From Apoda limacodes (lineage: Eukaryota > Arthropoda > Insecta > Lepidoptera > Limacodidae), in NCBI GenBank assembly GCA_946406115.1, contig OX291550.1, positions 24,714,722 through 24,778,721 on the forward strand: a stretch of DNA of 64,000 bases. The letters are read 5' to 3'. Numbering within the stretch: the stretch's first letter is position 1; each line of letters opens with the position of its first letter. The translations under genes were made by a program, and so were the position numbers. The notes beneath the pieces were generated by a model. It was not told the origin of the DNA. It searched no databases and saw nothing but the letters and a program-made list of their open reading frames with translations. Below are positions 11,135 to 22,964 of the stretch, in pieces.

Positions 11135-11192
11135 ACTGAGTGTTTAAAATATTTATTTTTGCACACACAAATAAATATTTAAAACACTCAGT
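11135..11192. repeat. Short near-perfect hairpin
   Basis: Arms at 11135-11158 and 11169-11192 begin ACTGAGTGTTT and end AAACACTCAGT. They pair at 23 of 24 positions around a 10-base loop with a CACACA core. It lies 125 bp right of the Tigger-like element. Its source is unknown: it could be a deleted MITE or a structured RNA. Confidence 0.7.
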
Positions 11193-11742
11193 ACTCACAG
11201 CCGATGTTTTTTTCTGAAATCTAATTACTTTGTTTGGTGTTGAACAAACTCAAAAATGCTTAAAAGCTCGTTATGTTGCAACAGAATATTGTTAAAAGTT
11301 TTATTAGGTTTTCCAAGTACACAATTGTATTTTAGTACCTACTTTGTAAGAATCAAAACATAAAACTTAAAAAAAAATGGCCAATTTTTTAATTTTGATT
11401 TGACTTATCCTTATTTATCATTGTGACCCATTTGTCAATAATTGAAAGCTTTGTTTACTGAGCAAACGCCTCAAAATATATGCATTTACATCAGAATTGA
11501 CTAATAAAGTTGAAGTTTGTAATTTTTTCTAAGTCTTGCTGACTCCATCCCACAGTGACGTCCAGTAGGGGCGGACTGGGCGGTTTTTTACGATTGCATC
11601 GAACGTGCCGGCCGCAAAGTACGATTCCCGTGCATTCGGACAATTACAATACCTTGTGTTTTATAATAATTAGTATTTTCCTTATTAATTAAATACTCAC
11701 CGGTCACATTCTTAACCTATTGGATGTGTTTTGTTTTACTTT

Positions 11743-12135
11743 TTAGGGTTCCGTACCCAAAGGGTGCCAACGGAGACCTATTACTAAACCTACGCTATCG
11801 ATTGTTCCGAACGTAACACGACCGCCTGTTAGACCAAAGTAAGTTGAATCCTGAAATACTTACGTAACAAAATATGTGTTATTATGGGGAATTAACAAAA
11901 CAAATTAATAAAAACTACAAAAAGTAAAAACTACATACGAGAAACATGTTTTTACTCTATCGTAAAATCGGTAACACATTCAAGCTTCAAACTTAAATAG
12001 ATTACCTATAGTAACCTTATAGTAAAACGACAAATAATAAAAACAACATCAAGTGCGAGTCGGGCTCGTGCATTCTGCGGTGGTACAGAATCCTTGGATG
12101 CATTAGTACGACTCGCAATTGACCGGTTTTTGATT
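11743..12135 (-). repeat. GGGTTCCG-type dispersed repeat, minus copy
   Basis: It starts TTTTTAGGGTTCCGTACCC and ends with ACGACTCGCAATTGACCGGT, the reverse complement of the family's CCGG(C/T)CAAGTGCGAGTCG head. A second internal head-like segment (CATCAAGTGCGAGTCGGGCT at about 12047) suggests a compound insertion. No coding content. Confidence 0.7.
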
Positions 12136-12767
12136 CGCTTTTAGTTATGGCATATTTATTTTGTTTAAATAATATTTATACAAGCGTTTATTAAACTAAA
12201 CTTGTATAACTTTGATACAGCTACCTATATATGATATCCTTTACCTTTTTAACCGAGTTCAAATAAAAGTATAAGGTTCTCAGTTCGTCTGCATGTTTTT
12301 GTTACGCGATATTTTAATTATTTTTCGGCTCTTCTAAGTTTTTGGTCGAGTTGAAATTTTGAAAATGACTCTTTCCTAAATAGCTCTGGAACGTCACCGC
12401 ATGTAATAAATAAATAAATAAAGTAACCGTTAAAAAAATCCTTTAACCACTATTTCAAATTCGTAATGAGAGTTCCTATTATGCTGGTCATCAAAGGTCA
12501 ACACTATATAATAAGAAAATAGATAGACATGTAATTAAATTACCCTTTGCATCGCTCCCGACGACTTAATTAACTGAAGGTTATAATTGAAAATTTAATT
12601 TATTGCTAATTACATACTCGCATTGTAATTTTGTTAGAATGTTGCGTGTTGCGTACACATACACTGACATTGGGGCACGTTTGCCGCAGTTAAATAAATT
12701 ATCAAAATTATTACATTCCAAATATCAACCAAAGACGACGCCCCGTCACCGTCGTGACTTCTTTTAA

Positions 12768-13186
12768 TAAAAAAACCGGCTAGGCAAATTGTGTATAGAA
12801 CACGCATTAAGTTAAGGTTCCGTAGATTGAAAATTATTGAGCTTATCTGTATACATAAACTACATACATACATACAGAAACAGCTCTTTAAACCTTACTG
12901 TGAAAACCTTTGTTCCACTTCTTGTAAAAATTTTTGAGAATTTATGCAAAGACGACGGCAAATTAAGGATGTGACCTACGGACTGACGGATGACGGACAT
13001 GAGGAAGATAAAAGAATGCCCTTTTTGTCATTAGGCTACGGAACCCTAATAATTATTTTCGCAATATTAACAACAAAGAAAATTTTATCAAACTCAGCGG
13101 CTGCACCGACGGACAACGGACATGACGAAACAAAGGTTACCGTTTTTGCCATAAGGCTACGTACCCCTAATAATTATTTTCAATAA
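12768..13186 (+). repeat. GGGTTCCG-type dispersed repeat with internal duplication
   Basis: It opens with AAAAAACCGGCTAGGCAAATT and a GGTTCCGTAG box, then carries two tandem copies of its 3' part: about 12985-13070 and 13110-13186. Each contains GACGGACA-GGACATGA and a TAGGCTACGGAACCC-like box followed by CTAATAATTATTTTC. The 80-codon frame through it follows the repeat and is not a gene. Confidence 0.65.
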
Positions 13187-13189
13187 AAA

Positions 13190-15170
13190 TGAAGTTTTTC
13201 GAGCTTTCAAGTTATTGATTAATGTATCAATAAATATTATTATTTTTACAATGTAGACTACAAAGAGATTTCCTTAAAAAAAGTCGAGCTGAAACTTCTG
13301 TTAACTTAATGTTCCTATCAAATGGCCACAATCACAAATTCTATTTCGTTAAAAACTTTTACAACAACTATTTAACGAATAAGGCTTTAATTATTCAAAT
13401 AAAAACATGTTTATTTTTATAAATTAGAAGTCGAGCCTCCGTATAATTTTATTGCGAAATAAAAATAGCTTTGTATTTTGATTAACACTAAGTTCACTAA
13501 TCAAAAATGAAGAAGCCATAATTAGTTTCATTTCGTAAATTAATTTATTTAAATATCAAGTGGTCGTTCATTGCAATTAGTGAGGCGTCTTGCAATATGA
13601 ATGCTAAGTACAAATACGAAATAAGTATGAACAGAAGGGCTGCTGCATATATAGCATGATAAACCTTTCCCTACACGCATACGTGTCGTGTAGTGTACAC
13701 GCTATTTCAAGGAATTTCGGAGTTATTCGTAAAGTCTTTGCGATTTTCGTGTTTCTAAGTCACATGGTGTATACACATGGCATACCTTGCTCGATACCAA
13801 CTTTATGGCTTCTGGCCATTTACTTTAGAATCCAGATATAAGTCCTACCGGACAGAGCGTCGGCGTTAAATATTTTTCTTTTTTTCTTCATTCAAAATTA
13901 ATCACTTATGAAGAAAAGCTAATTAATAGCTTTTATAATGTTTTGTATTGTTTGTAGAATATAAGGTTTTGATTAATAGTTAGTTGATTAATGATTAATA
14001 GATAGTTTTGATAAAGATTAAACGTAACTTTTTCAGTACTCATTCAATCTAATCGGGTTCAAAAGTAATAGGCTAGACGCCATGAAGTTTGTATCGAGAT
14101 GTACTTAAAATTTAATACGTTTTAGCTGGACCTTCTGTACTTAAGTACCAACATATTTTCTGGTACAATGCTGTGAATCCAATTTTTCCAGTGGTTAAAT
14201 AATGAAATGAATTCACAGTTAATACCAATTACGTTTTTGTAATTCCAATTAACGTAGTTTTTGTTAGTAGCATAGACAGTAAGCAAGCATGGATTACAGA
14301 CCTTTAAAAGCATTTTAAAAGTTACAATTTCAAGTAGGTAGTAGGGTTTAAGGTAATCAATCAATCTATCACTCAGCCTATATACTACACTGCTAGACCT
14401 TTCTTATTGAACGCCGCCACACCCAGTTCTCTGCCTTTCTCATCCAGTGACATACGGCTACCTTTTTAATGTTATTGGTTCACCTAGCTAAAGGAAGATG
14501 CTGCGCTTACCAATCCGCTCTCCACTCTAAGAGTCTAAGATTGCCACTTCTATTCGCTTATTCTGTGGGCTATATCAGTGACTTTATTTCTGAGTCGGTC
14601 TCTCTATTTCTGTTCATATTCTTGGGAAACTGAGAAATAAAACTTTTTTCTAATTGTAGTGTTTCCATTACGAATTTCTTTAAGTATATTAAAATGGACA
14701 CATTTTATATGGAAATACCTTATATTGTCAAAAATATATCGACTAGATAATCATACTATCAAGCGCGCGCGAGACCTTCATTTATGTGGGTTAGATTTTT
14801 GCGAGGCCCTCTAATGGCGCAACAAAAAGAACTTAATAGAAAATAAAAACATTTTAAAGCCAGTGGACAGTTTGAAATCGACAAAAAAAAATTTCGCTTC
14901 TTTTCCTTTTTTCATTCCATACTAAAATGATAAGAAAAATTATATTCAAAATTAGGGAAAATTAAACGTTTCATTTTTAAAAACAATTATTGCATGTTAC
15001 CAAATTACTGCTATTTAAAAATGACCTAATTATTTTTTTTCGAAAATCCTTTTGATTCTTAAATATTTTTGAGTAGTGTATATTTATAAAGGGGTCTGAT
15101 TACCTTAGTATGGACTATTTTGATTTATGTTTTGACAGCTACTGTAGCTGCTATTATTAATTTATAGGGC
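13190..15170. other. AT-rich non-coding stretch
   Basis: No gene is recognised. About 14380-14640 is less AT-rich (CGCCGCCACACCCAGTTCTC, then CTTACCAATCCGCTCTCC) and could be an old LINE 3' fragment on the minus strand; this is a weak impression only. Confidence 0.35.
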
Positions 15171-15182
15171 TTTATTAACGAG

Positions 15183-15896
15183 CAGAGACGGCTCGTCCTA
15201 AGGAGTGTTGTTGCAGCGCACTCCCTTAATAATTATCTACTTAATAAAAAATATGTTTTTTGATTTTACATAAAAAAATGAATTATTATGCTCTGATTAA
15301 TTACCATTTTAATTAAATACATAGCATTGCACTAAAAACATTCCGTACACACACTCAAGATTTGGTATGGAATATCACTGAGAGTCATTGAGAGGAGCGC
15401 TAGCGATTGCGCTCCTATGAAAATATACAGAGACGTATAGCTAAAATCAACGAGTGTGAAAGAGAGAGGACGACACAGTGTAACACGTGAAGCAGAAGAT
15501 TTTGTATGAAAAAATAGCAAAATGTGGAGCACCGCTCCTGGGGTATGTTAAGTAAAATACTGTTGTCCGGCCGGCGCGGCGCGCTGTTCCCTCTCTTATC
15601 ACAACAAATGTTTTAGTTTGTGCGCGCGGGTTTTTGAATAACAAATTAAATAAATACATTCCTACATAAACAGTTTTTAATTGTCTGATAAGTATAGCAA
15701 AATAAAATGTAATTCGACGGTGCGGAAAGATTTTAGTGAATCAGCTTGAAATAAAGGCAAAGGGCGCGGCGTTTTTAAATCTAAATAGGCAAATTAATTT
15801 CAATTATTTAAAGAATAATAAAAGGTTAGATGTAAGCAATTCCTCTTTTGGTTTTTTTAGTAAACACCAATCAAAAATTGTCACGAGCCGCCTCTG
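15183..15896. mobile_element. Non-autonomous hAT-type DNA transposon
   Basis: The left end CAGAGACGGCTCGTCC and the right end (reverse complement CAGAGGCGGCTCGTGAC) form short terminal inverted repeats. Both sides carry the identical 8-bp sequence TTAACGAG (15175-15182 and 15897-15904), the target-site duplication length of the hAT superfamily. The 714-bp interior has no transposase-like frame. It includes a GC-rich patch near 15565-15590 (GGCCGGCGCGGCGCG). The element presumably moved using an hAT transposase made elsewhere. Confidence 0.9.
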
Positions 15897-15904
15897 TTAA
15901 CGAG

Positions 15905-17837
15905 ACATCCGGGTTGAAACAAAAATAGCAAAGCGATACCGATTTGGAGATATTTAAAGTCAAAATCTCATAATATCGATGTAAACAAAACAATTTTTTG
16001 TGATAATTATAAACCCTCGAAAACAAAATATAAGACACATAACATATATATAGATAGGCATCCAAATAGGGAATGGTAGTTTTTTATCAAAAAAAGTTTT
16101 TTAAACATCTCGATCATCTTTTGTAAAATATTTGTCACAGAACAATAATTAGTACTTATGGACAGAAAGAAGTGGAAAAAGAAACTTACAAAACGCGTAA
16201 ATGTCTACGGAAATATACCTATATGCCTATTATCGTAAAAGTTTTTGCTACCCAATTTGTCTCCTACGCGTAATGAAGAACCACTGTATATAATACTGTA
16301 CCAAAGAATAAGTAGGTAATAGCGTTTCGTCTAGATTCTGGATTCTTCATATAAACATAACAATTCAAATAGTTTTTCAAGTCATTAAAGAGATATAGTT
16401 TACCTAGTGTAAGCTTGGCGAGAAAGCCATATATTATTCATTTAAATATCTGTTACTTTATAATAATAATTTTGTTAATATAAATAATAAATTAAATAGG
16501 TTCTGATTGAATGCTTCATAAGAGTGCGTTAATAAAATTAAACTTCAGTTGTTTACTTTTCATTCATCTTCATCATCACCATTAGATCATTTCCTTTTCC
16601 AAAATTATGACGCACGTCATAAAAGCTTTTGGAAGGCTGTACAGAAATGATTTATTTATAACATAACAAGAAAGATACCTAACGTTGGATCACAATACAG
16701 TAATGATGGCCGATGGCGGCAGATAGAGTTGTACAAAATCGACGTACGCCTTATTGATTCGGACAATCGTACCGATTAGCTCCTCGTGAACTTTGAGCTC
16801 CGTATCAAACGAGGTACGAAAAATTTAATTTTTGGAGGTGATATTTTTGTTATTACAGCAAAATAATCAAGTTTCTATCTGAAATCAGTGTTGTATAAAA
16901 ATGTACTGATTTTGTAGCAAGTCTTATGAAAATAATTCAACGAAGGGAAGAAATCGCTGTCATTAAAGCTGTCATGTTATTTTAACTTTATCGATATGTT
17001 TATAGAATAAGAAAAAAGTACTAGTGTAATAGAAAAATGGACAGCAAAAGTACAATACATATAAAATTGTTATTAAATTAGTTATGAAATATGCAACATA
17101 TTATCCTTTTATTAACATTATATATTACGTATATTTGATCATGAACATAAAATTAATAACCCTGTCACTGACATATCTGTGAGCTAAAAAATACCACACC
17201 TTTTTTTTCTAAAATCTTTCTTACATCTATGTCTGTTTAACACCTCTCACGATTAGCCGTACTCGCGGCAGGCGGCCAGCAACAAAGCCAGTCGTAAACC
17301 CTGCACCAAAATAAAAATAAAATAAAAAATAAAGGCACAAGTCGAGAATAATAAAGAGAGTCAATTCGCCGTCCCGTCTCAAGGTGTGAAGCTGTCACGG
17401 CCGAAATGATGACTCCATTATTAGTCGGCTAAATTATTAGTCGACTAAATTATTAGTCAACTTATTTCCCCGGTCCCGTTGCAGTTGACGGGTTAATAAG
17501 TTTTTTACTTACCTGTGTTTTGCTACGTGTTTGTGTGGTTGGAAATAATTAATTTAAGCTGTGCTGGAATTGAGTTGTAAAGAGTTAATTACTTCGGATT
17601 CTCGTGATGCCTTGTTCTTATTTCAAGACATTAACGTTATTTTTTTTACTCAACGTTGTAATTACACTTTGCAAATACTTTTTTTGTAATTGTTTTAATT
17701 CGATATTGAAAAGGCAGAATTCGTTCATAGTCGGTCCCTCGATCCGATCTCATGTGTGTTTGTCAGTAACTTAGTATCTAATACTTTTTAACCAATTTTA
17801 ATTTTAATTTTTTTACGGTTTAATATTTTTAGATATA
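15905..17837. other. Non-coding stretch with a possible regulatory patch
   Basis: No gene or transposon is recognised. About 17235-17510 is less AT-rich (GTACTCGCGGCAGGCGGCC, CAATTCGCCGTCCCGTCTC) and contains three near-identical 16-bp units of TTATTAGTCGACTAAA type at about 17418-17463. The mix of CpG-rich sequence and TTATTAG repeats is what a host cis-regulatory element can look like, but this is inference. Confidence 0.35.
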
Positions 17838-18605
17838 GCAACAAGTACAATACAATACAAATATCCTTTATTGCACAATACAAAACACAAACTTATTGAA
17901 TAAATAATATTAAAAACATGTACAACAGGCGATCTTATCGCCAGATGGCGATTTCTACCAGATAACTTATGTTGGTATTGATATACAAATTTAAAATAAT
18001 GGAATGGTAGGATGTGCTAAATTGATACAAAAACTGAAATAAAGATAGAACATTGAATACGAATAAAAACTAAATATATGACTATATGTATAAATTACCA
18101 AATAAATAAATAACTACAAAATACATAAATACCCTGATACATAAATAATAAAATACATAAATAACTTACATAAAAATACATAAACTACACCTAAATAAAA
18201 CAATTTTTTTTTAAGTGTCTACAACAGAGGGACCAAAACAACAAGGTTATTCGAAATTTAGAAAATACTTTTTCACTTGTGCTTTGAAGATTGTAAGTGA
18301 TTGTGCTTTTTGGATATCTACTGGGAGAGAGTTCCATAATCGCACTGCTTGTACGGTGAAGGAATCATCGTAAAATTATGACTCGATGTATTAAGAACGC
18401 AAAGAGGCATAGTAACCAAAACGCTCTTTGAGATAAGAAGGGTAGTTAGGATTGAACAGCACACAGTAAAGAAGTGAAAGAATATGAGCATTCCGGCAAA
18501 AGCAAATTGGGAGCCACTTGAACTTCAGTGGAAATTTATAAATTGCGCAACCCAAATATAAACCAAATACAGAGATTTTAAAGTTGCTCAAGTTTGTTTA
18601 ATTGG
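17838..18605 (-). pseudogene. LINE 3' fragment, Jockey/CR1-like group
   Basis: Read on the minus strand, about 18605-18240 encodes the far C-terminus of a non-LTR RT protein: FKWLPI...LLY...LFNP..PSYL, then after two stops AVRLWNSLPVDIQKAQS and a TIFK..V..Y tail. The AVRLWNSLP block is a hallmark of the end of Jockey/CR1-type proteins. Downstream (18240-17838) is a 3' UTR with a CTTTATTGCACAA box and a GGCGATCTTATCGCC segment, a family also seen at about 49280-49470. Stops at about 18387 and 18375 show it is dead, and the 5' part is missing. Confidence 0.7.
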
Positions 18606-18679
18606 TCTTAAAAAATGATATACACTATAGCATAAAATGTTACCGTGCTATGAGTGAATTCACGAAAGAAGCCTGTACC

Positions 18680-18870
18680 GGATCATATCGTACCGCTGCA
18701 ATTAACGCTGACATCACGCGTGCCACATCGCGCTATCGAAGTTTCTTCGGCAAATCAGCATATATAGAAGCTGAAGCTCAAGCTACGTAGTCCACAGTGG
18801 TCCCTAGGCATAATGGCATGTCGGAACATCTCCCCTTTGACGCCGCTTCACAAGCCTAATGCAAAAGGGG
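18680..18870 (+). repeat. Second copy of the possible LTR-type repeat
   Basis: It shares with about 6910-7030 the ordered landmarks GACATCACGCGTGCCACATC, CGCGCTATCGAAGTTTC, CAGCATAT, GAAGCTCAAG, TAGTCCACAGTGGTCCC and GGCATAATGGCATG. It extends in both directions into unmatched sequence. No internal retrotransposon coding is present nearby. Confidence 0.5.
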
Positions 18871-18921
18871 ATAAACTTTTATATGGCAACTTAGCAACTC
18901 ACGATGATATACAATTTGCCA

Positions 18922-19065
18922 ATCCATACTAATATTGCAAATGCGAAAGTGAGTTTGTTTGTCCTTTCATTGTGTCGCAACGGAGCATTCAATAAAGCTG
19001 AAATGTGGCACAGAGATAAATCGCAACTAGCCGGGGAACAAAGCGGAGAGCAGCGGGCAAAAACT
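18922..19065 (-). repeat. CTAGCTTTTGCC-type repeat, truncated
   Basis: CCATACTAATATTGCAAATG CGAAAGTGAGTTTGTTTGTC at the left is the reverse-complemented tail of the family. It is followed by CGCAACGGAGCATTCAATAA and AGAGATAAATCGCAACTAGC. The head is missing. The same GCAACGGAGCAT segment recurs at 46916, where the repeat is interrupted by a LINE tail. Confidence 0.6.
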
Positions 19066-19242
19066 TGTTACATACATGCATATATAAAAAAATCTTTATA
19101 TATGTATAACGAAATTTTATAAAAAATTACACTGCCTTCAAAAACTCATTAAAATGTAAAAAGTAAGCATTAATACGCAAATGGACTTTGACTTTAAATT
19201 TAATGCCTAAGTTAACAATGTCTAATTCAACTTCTACCGTCT

Positions 19243-19570
19243 GTTCTAAGGCTTGTGTGCATCCGTCGGCTGTTCTATGGCTTGTGTAAGTCTGTCGTAT
19301 GTTTGACCACCGGAGTGTGTGTGTGTGCTTATGTTCTGTGGCTTGTGCATTTCTGTAGTATGTTTGACCATCTTAATATGTGTATGTGTGTGTGCGTGTT
19401 CGTCGTGTGTTCTATGGCTTGTATGTGGCTATCGTATGTTCTACCATCTTAATGTGTGGGTATTTGTCGGATGCTCTATGGCTTGTGTGTGTCTATCGTA
19501 TGTTCTACCAACTTAATGTGTGGGTGTTCGCCGGATGTTCTATTGCTTGTGTGTGTCTGGCGTTTTCTAA
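19243..19570 (+). repeat. Minisatellite of about 61-76 bp units
   Basis: The phrase CTATGGCTTGTGT (variants) recurs at 19275, 19336, 19412, 19475 and 19540, each followed by a TCTATCGTATGTTCTACCA-like and a GTGTGTGTGTG-like segment. Three overlapping plus-strand frames of 65-73 codons run through the array because spacing is often near a multiple of three and stops are rare in it; they are not genes. Confidence 0.8.
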
Positions 19571-20049
19571 CATCTTTTTTTTTACTTTAGGCATACAATA
19601 ACGAATAGTTCTATCTTTAGGTTTCAAGGTTACCACTAAATAGTAATATTCGTCTTTTAATATTTGCTTCTTATTTGTCTCTCTTGTCTAGAAAAACAAA
19701 TTATCTTAGACAAAATAAATTGTATTTTAATTTAAAAAATGTGTTTTTTCCGAAATATATTTAAATATTTATTCTTATTGATGGTTAATATTAGTATAAT
19801 AGGTATGTACGGAACCTGTAAAACGGAATCAGCTATTTTCTGTTTACTGTATTTCTCAGTGTAAATTTCTCACTACTTTTAAATACTATTATAATATTTA
19901 CACAACAGAGTTGAATTTATTTCATTTAGTATTTATATTTATATATTTATTAAAAAAAGACACATTTACTGCAGATATTTCGGTTTTATTTACTGTATTG
20001 AAAATTCTCAATACTTTGAAAATATATACAATAATATGAATAAAAATTA

Positions 20050-20810
20050 AAACCGGGCAAGTGCGAGTCGAACTCGCGAACGAAGGGTTCCGTACCATTA
20101 TCTATAAAAACGGCAAAAAAATCACGTTTGTTGTATGGGGTGCATGGGATGGGATGCCCCCTTAAATATTGGTTTTATTTTAATTTAATAATTTATTTTT
20201 AAAGTGAATATATAACAAGATATTCTGTAAATATTTAAATAATAATAATAATAAATGTTAATTTCAGACCATGGTTTGGACCATGGACCAGTGTTAGTAA
20301 AAAAACAACACTTTAAAAACTATGTTAGTTGTACAAATAAAATAACATAAAAACACCTAAATACTAAACTAAACAAATTAATTATTAGTAATTATTTTGT
20401 TTTGTGAGAGTGGCAAGTATTCACATACGTCGTCTTATATGAACACCTACACAATCTCGCAAAATGGGGCAATCCATCCTTTTGAAGGCTGCTTCCAAGA
20501 GACTGTTCGGGCTTCCACGCACACGGCTTAGCAGCGAGGCCGTTCTGTTGCACATGATGGCATAAAAATCGCTAGTGCGAGCTTCAGGAAACATTGCTGA
20601 TGCGCTATAGTCACGCGACAGCGTCTACCTGTAGCCGTTATCAATATCGAGCAAAAAAATTGTTTGTTGAATGGGAGCTTCGTTAAATATATATTTTATT
20701 TTGTTAACGGACTGTATACGGATAGACGGACGAACAGCGAAGTCTTAGTAGGTAATAGGGTTCCCCCTTTTCTACCGTTTGGCTACGCAACCTTGAGAAA
20801 AATCATAAAC
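20050..20810 (+). repeat. GGGTTCCG-type repeat enclosing a LINE fragment
   Basis: The head CCGGGCAAGTGCGAGTCGAA with AGGGTTCCGTACC lies at 20053-20100. The closing CAGCGAAGTCTTAGTAGGTA, AGGGTTCCC and GGCTACGCAACCT lies at 20735-20795. The middle is longer than in other copies and contains a LINE C-terminal piece (separate entry), so an insertion into the older repeat is the simplest reading. Confidence 0.65.
20421..20627 (-). pseudogene. LINE protein C-terminal fragment
   Basis: On the minus strand an open frame of about 67 codons ends with a stop at 20421-20423. It contains MFPEARTSDFYAIMCNR, then ASLLSRVRGSPNSLL and RMDCPILRDCV. This D-FYAIM-R..SL-RVRGS.NS-DCP arrangement is one I associate with the extreme C-terminus of non-LTR RT proteins in Lepidoptera. 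A stop upstream (YR*TLSRDY) shows decay. An AAT/ATT microsatellite (about 20240-20255) lies on its 3' side. The clade is uncertain. Confidence 0.55.
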
Positions 20811-20814
20811 ATAA

Positions 20815-22125
20815 TACATTAACTACATTTAATTTAACTAATATTCACTAATAAGAATGTATACTGTGCTATATAGCCCGGCTATCTGGAGACTTACTAG
20901 TAATACAATCACTGTTTAAATACATAGCTGATAGTTCGTGTATTTCCTTACTACGTGCGTAGATTTAAATGCTTTCCACTTTCTTGAGTAGGTTGTTATA
21001 AGGCCTTGTATTTTGCTTATTCTACTTCCTACACATACACTGTGCAGAAACCAGAGACACTTGCATGAGCGGGACAGAAATAAATTGCGTCTAAATCGCA
21101 TTCAACTTATTTCGCATTCCTTAAGGAATATAGAAGTCGAGCACTCGTGTAGTTTTGTGTCTGAGTATGATATTGACGACTCGCCATAAACTTGCGCCAT
21201 AAAAATCCGTAGTAGTAGATGTTTTCGTGTAATGTTTCGGCGAAACATAGGCAGGAGACGTAGTTTTAGAAGTACCTAAGTCAGGATTAAACAGGGGGAT
21301 AAGAGGCAACGAGACCATACCTATACCATGGTATAAGTATTGTCACTTTATGCAGAATAGCCACTCTTTGCTGCTCTCCAGAGTAAAGCCCGCTATTACG
21401 ATCATGTGACAGTTCGTATAGAACACGCACACATTTGCACTTATACACACACACGTCATTTTCTTTAACAGTATTAGTAGCCACGAAGTATGCCGCTTTG
21501 TATTTATTGGCCAGAGTATGCTTATTTGACACTATCTACGTACAATCGAAGGATAAAAACCCACATTAATTTATATTGAATCTTTCTGTCAGTTTTTGGC
21601 ATTCGTATAGGTATCTGTTTAGATATCTGTCAAGCTCATGACAGATATATATATTTTTAAAATAAATTAAAATATTTTTTTGATATTTTTGCATTGTCTT
21701 GGAAATAGGATTCTTTTCTCTTTCTTGTGCACTCCTTCTGTATTAATTTATCTTGCTTCCTCAGTCATGCATTAGCACACTCTTAAGCTTTTACACGCTT
21801 CTACCTTGGGCTGTCCCGTTTATAATCTAAAAATATTACGGCTATTCATACTATTTGCGCGCGTTGAAGTCTTTTGTATGAAACTTACCAATGATTTCTA
21901 TTATCTGAATGAAGTTAACAATAACTTTTAGTTTTACCAGATTTTTGTTATTTCTTTTGTTAATCGACATTTGGATTTTGAAATTTTATATCAAAAATGT
22001 AAATATCGTCAAAAATTAATAAATTGTAATTTACAGTACTTCTCATTTTTTAAAAAGAAAACAGGAAGGAATTGTAAAAATTGCTAAAAAAAATGAATTT
22101 TAAGATTTTGAAAACTCAGACAGTC
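20815..22125. other. Non-coding stretch
   Basis: No gene or transposon ends recognised. About 21120-21530 is less AT-rich and carries two overlapping minus-strand frames of 65 and 81 codons without recognisable domains. Confidence 0.4.
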
Positions 22126-22129
22126 AAGC

Positions 22130-22262
22130 CACTAACTCGATGAATGTCCGCCAATTTGCGCTGGACGAGAGCAGTGGGCTATGACCTACGCCTCCTACTG
22201 CATGGAGAAGCCTATGCCCTAGCAGTGAGGCGTATAATGGTTGAGACAAGCAAGGCAAAAGA
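22130..22262 (+). repeat. Probable LINE 3' UTR remnant
   Basis: The wording GCGCTGGACGAGAGCAGTGG, then GGAGAAGCCTATGCCCTAGC and AGTGAGGCGTATAATGGTTG follows the pattern of the 3' UTR of a common lepidopteran RTE-like LINE (ACTGGACCAGCGTGG, GCCCTGTAGTGGGACG, GGGTTGA). A more degenerate relative may lie at 33965-34060. Recognition is from memory of the family. Confidence 0.4.
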
Positions 22263-22857
22263 TAATATTTGTAAGGAAATATTGATCTTGTAATAAAACA
22301 TAAAAGAAGAGGAAATTAAGACTCAATTTATACATTATGTTAGGAAAAAAAAATTAACTATTTTCCACAAATTTGAAAGTATGTAGTACCTATGAATGTG
22401 ACTATATATCCTTTTTGTATCCTACAGAAAAAAATACTAAGTAAATTACGTTGTGAAAATGATTTGCAGTAAATCAATGGGTTTAAATAAACAGGGATTT
22501 TGTTGAAAATAACGCATATATAGAACTTAATGCAGGAAAACTGTGTTTTTAAATTTAATTTTTAAATTTAATCTCAAATAAAAAAAGGGGAATTTATTTT
22601 TTACAAACTTCAAAGAAACAAGTTATCAACTCGAACCATACCTACGTATGAATATATTATATATAATTTTACAATTGCACAATATTTCTATATGTTAGTC
22701 TATGTGGGCTTGTTATTTGTGTACCGAATAGGTACTAAAAACAAATATGTCGTCAGTTTAACATAGCAATTCCAACGTAAGACTTATTGTGTATAATGTG
22801 CGTTTGTTAAGCGATAACTATGCCGATCGTAAGGTTAATAAAATAATTAAAGCCAAT

Positions 22858-22960
22858 AAGGTGGTAAACAAGCATACGGCCCGCCTGATGTTCAGCGGTC
22901 ACCGTAGCCTATAGACACTTACAAAGCCAGGGCATTTTTCGCAATTTTCCAACCCTTAAG
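22858..22960 (+). repeat. Short dispersed repeat (CCCGCCTGATG family), copy 1
   Basis: GGTGGTAAACAAGCATACGG followed by CCCGCCTGATGTTCAGCGGT and CACCGTAGCCTATAGACACT matches about 40483-40560 in order. Short copies of this type are very common in Lepidoptera. Only about 100 bp is present. Confidence 0.65.
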
Positions 22961-22964
22961 ATCT

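Noticed and set aside
11560..11600. Possible hAT end (CAGTAGGGGCGGACTGGG)
   Set aside because: No mirrored end or 8-bp duplication could be found within a reasonable distance.
19255..19601. Three overlapping plus-strand frames rich in Cys, Val and Trp
   Set aside because: They follow a minisatellite with units near a multiple of three bases, so open frames arise in several phases.
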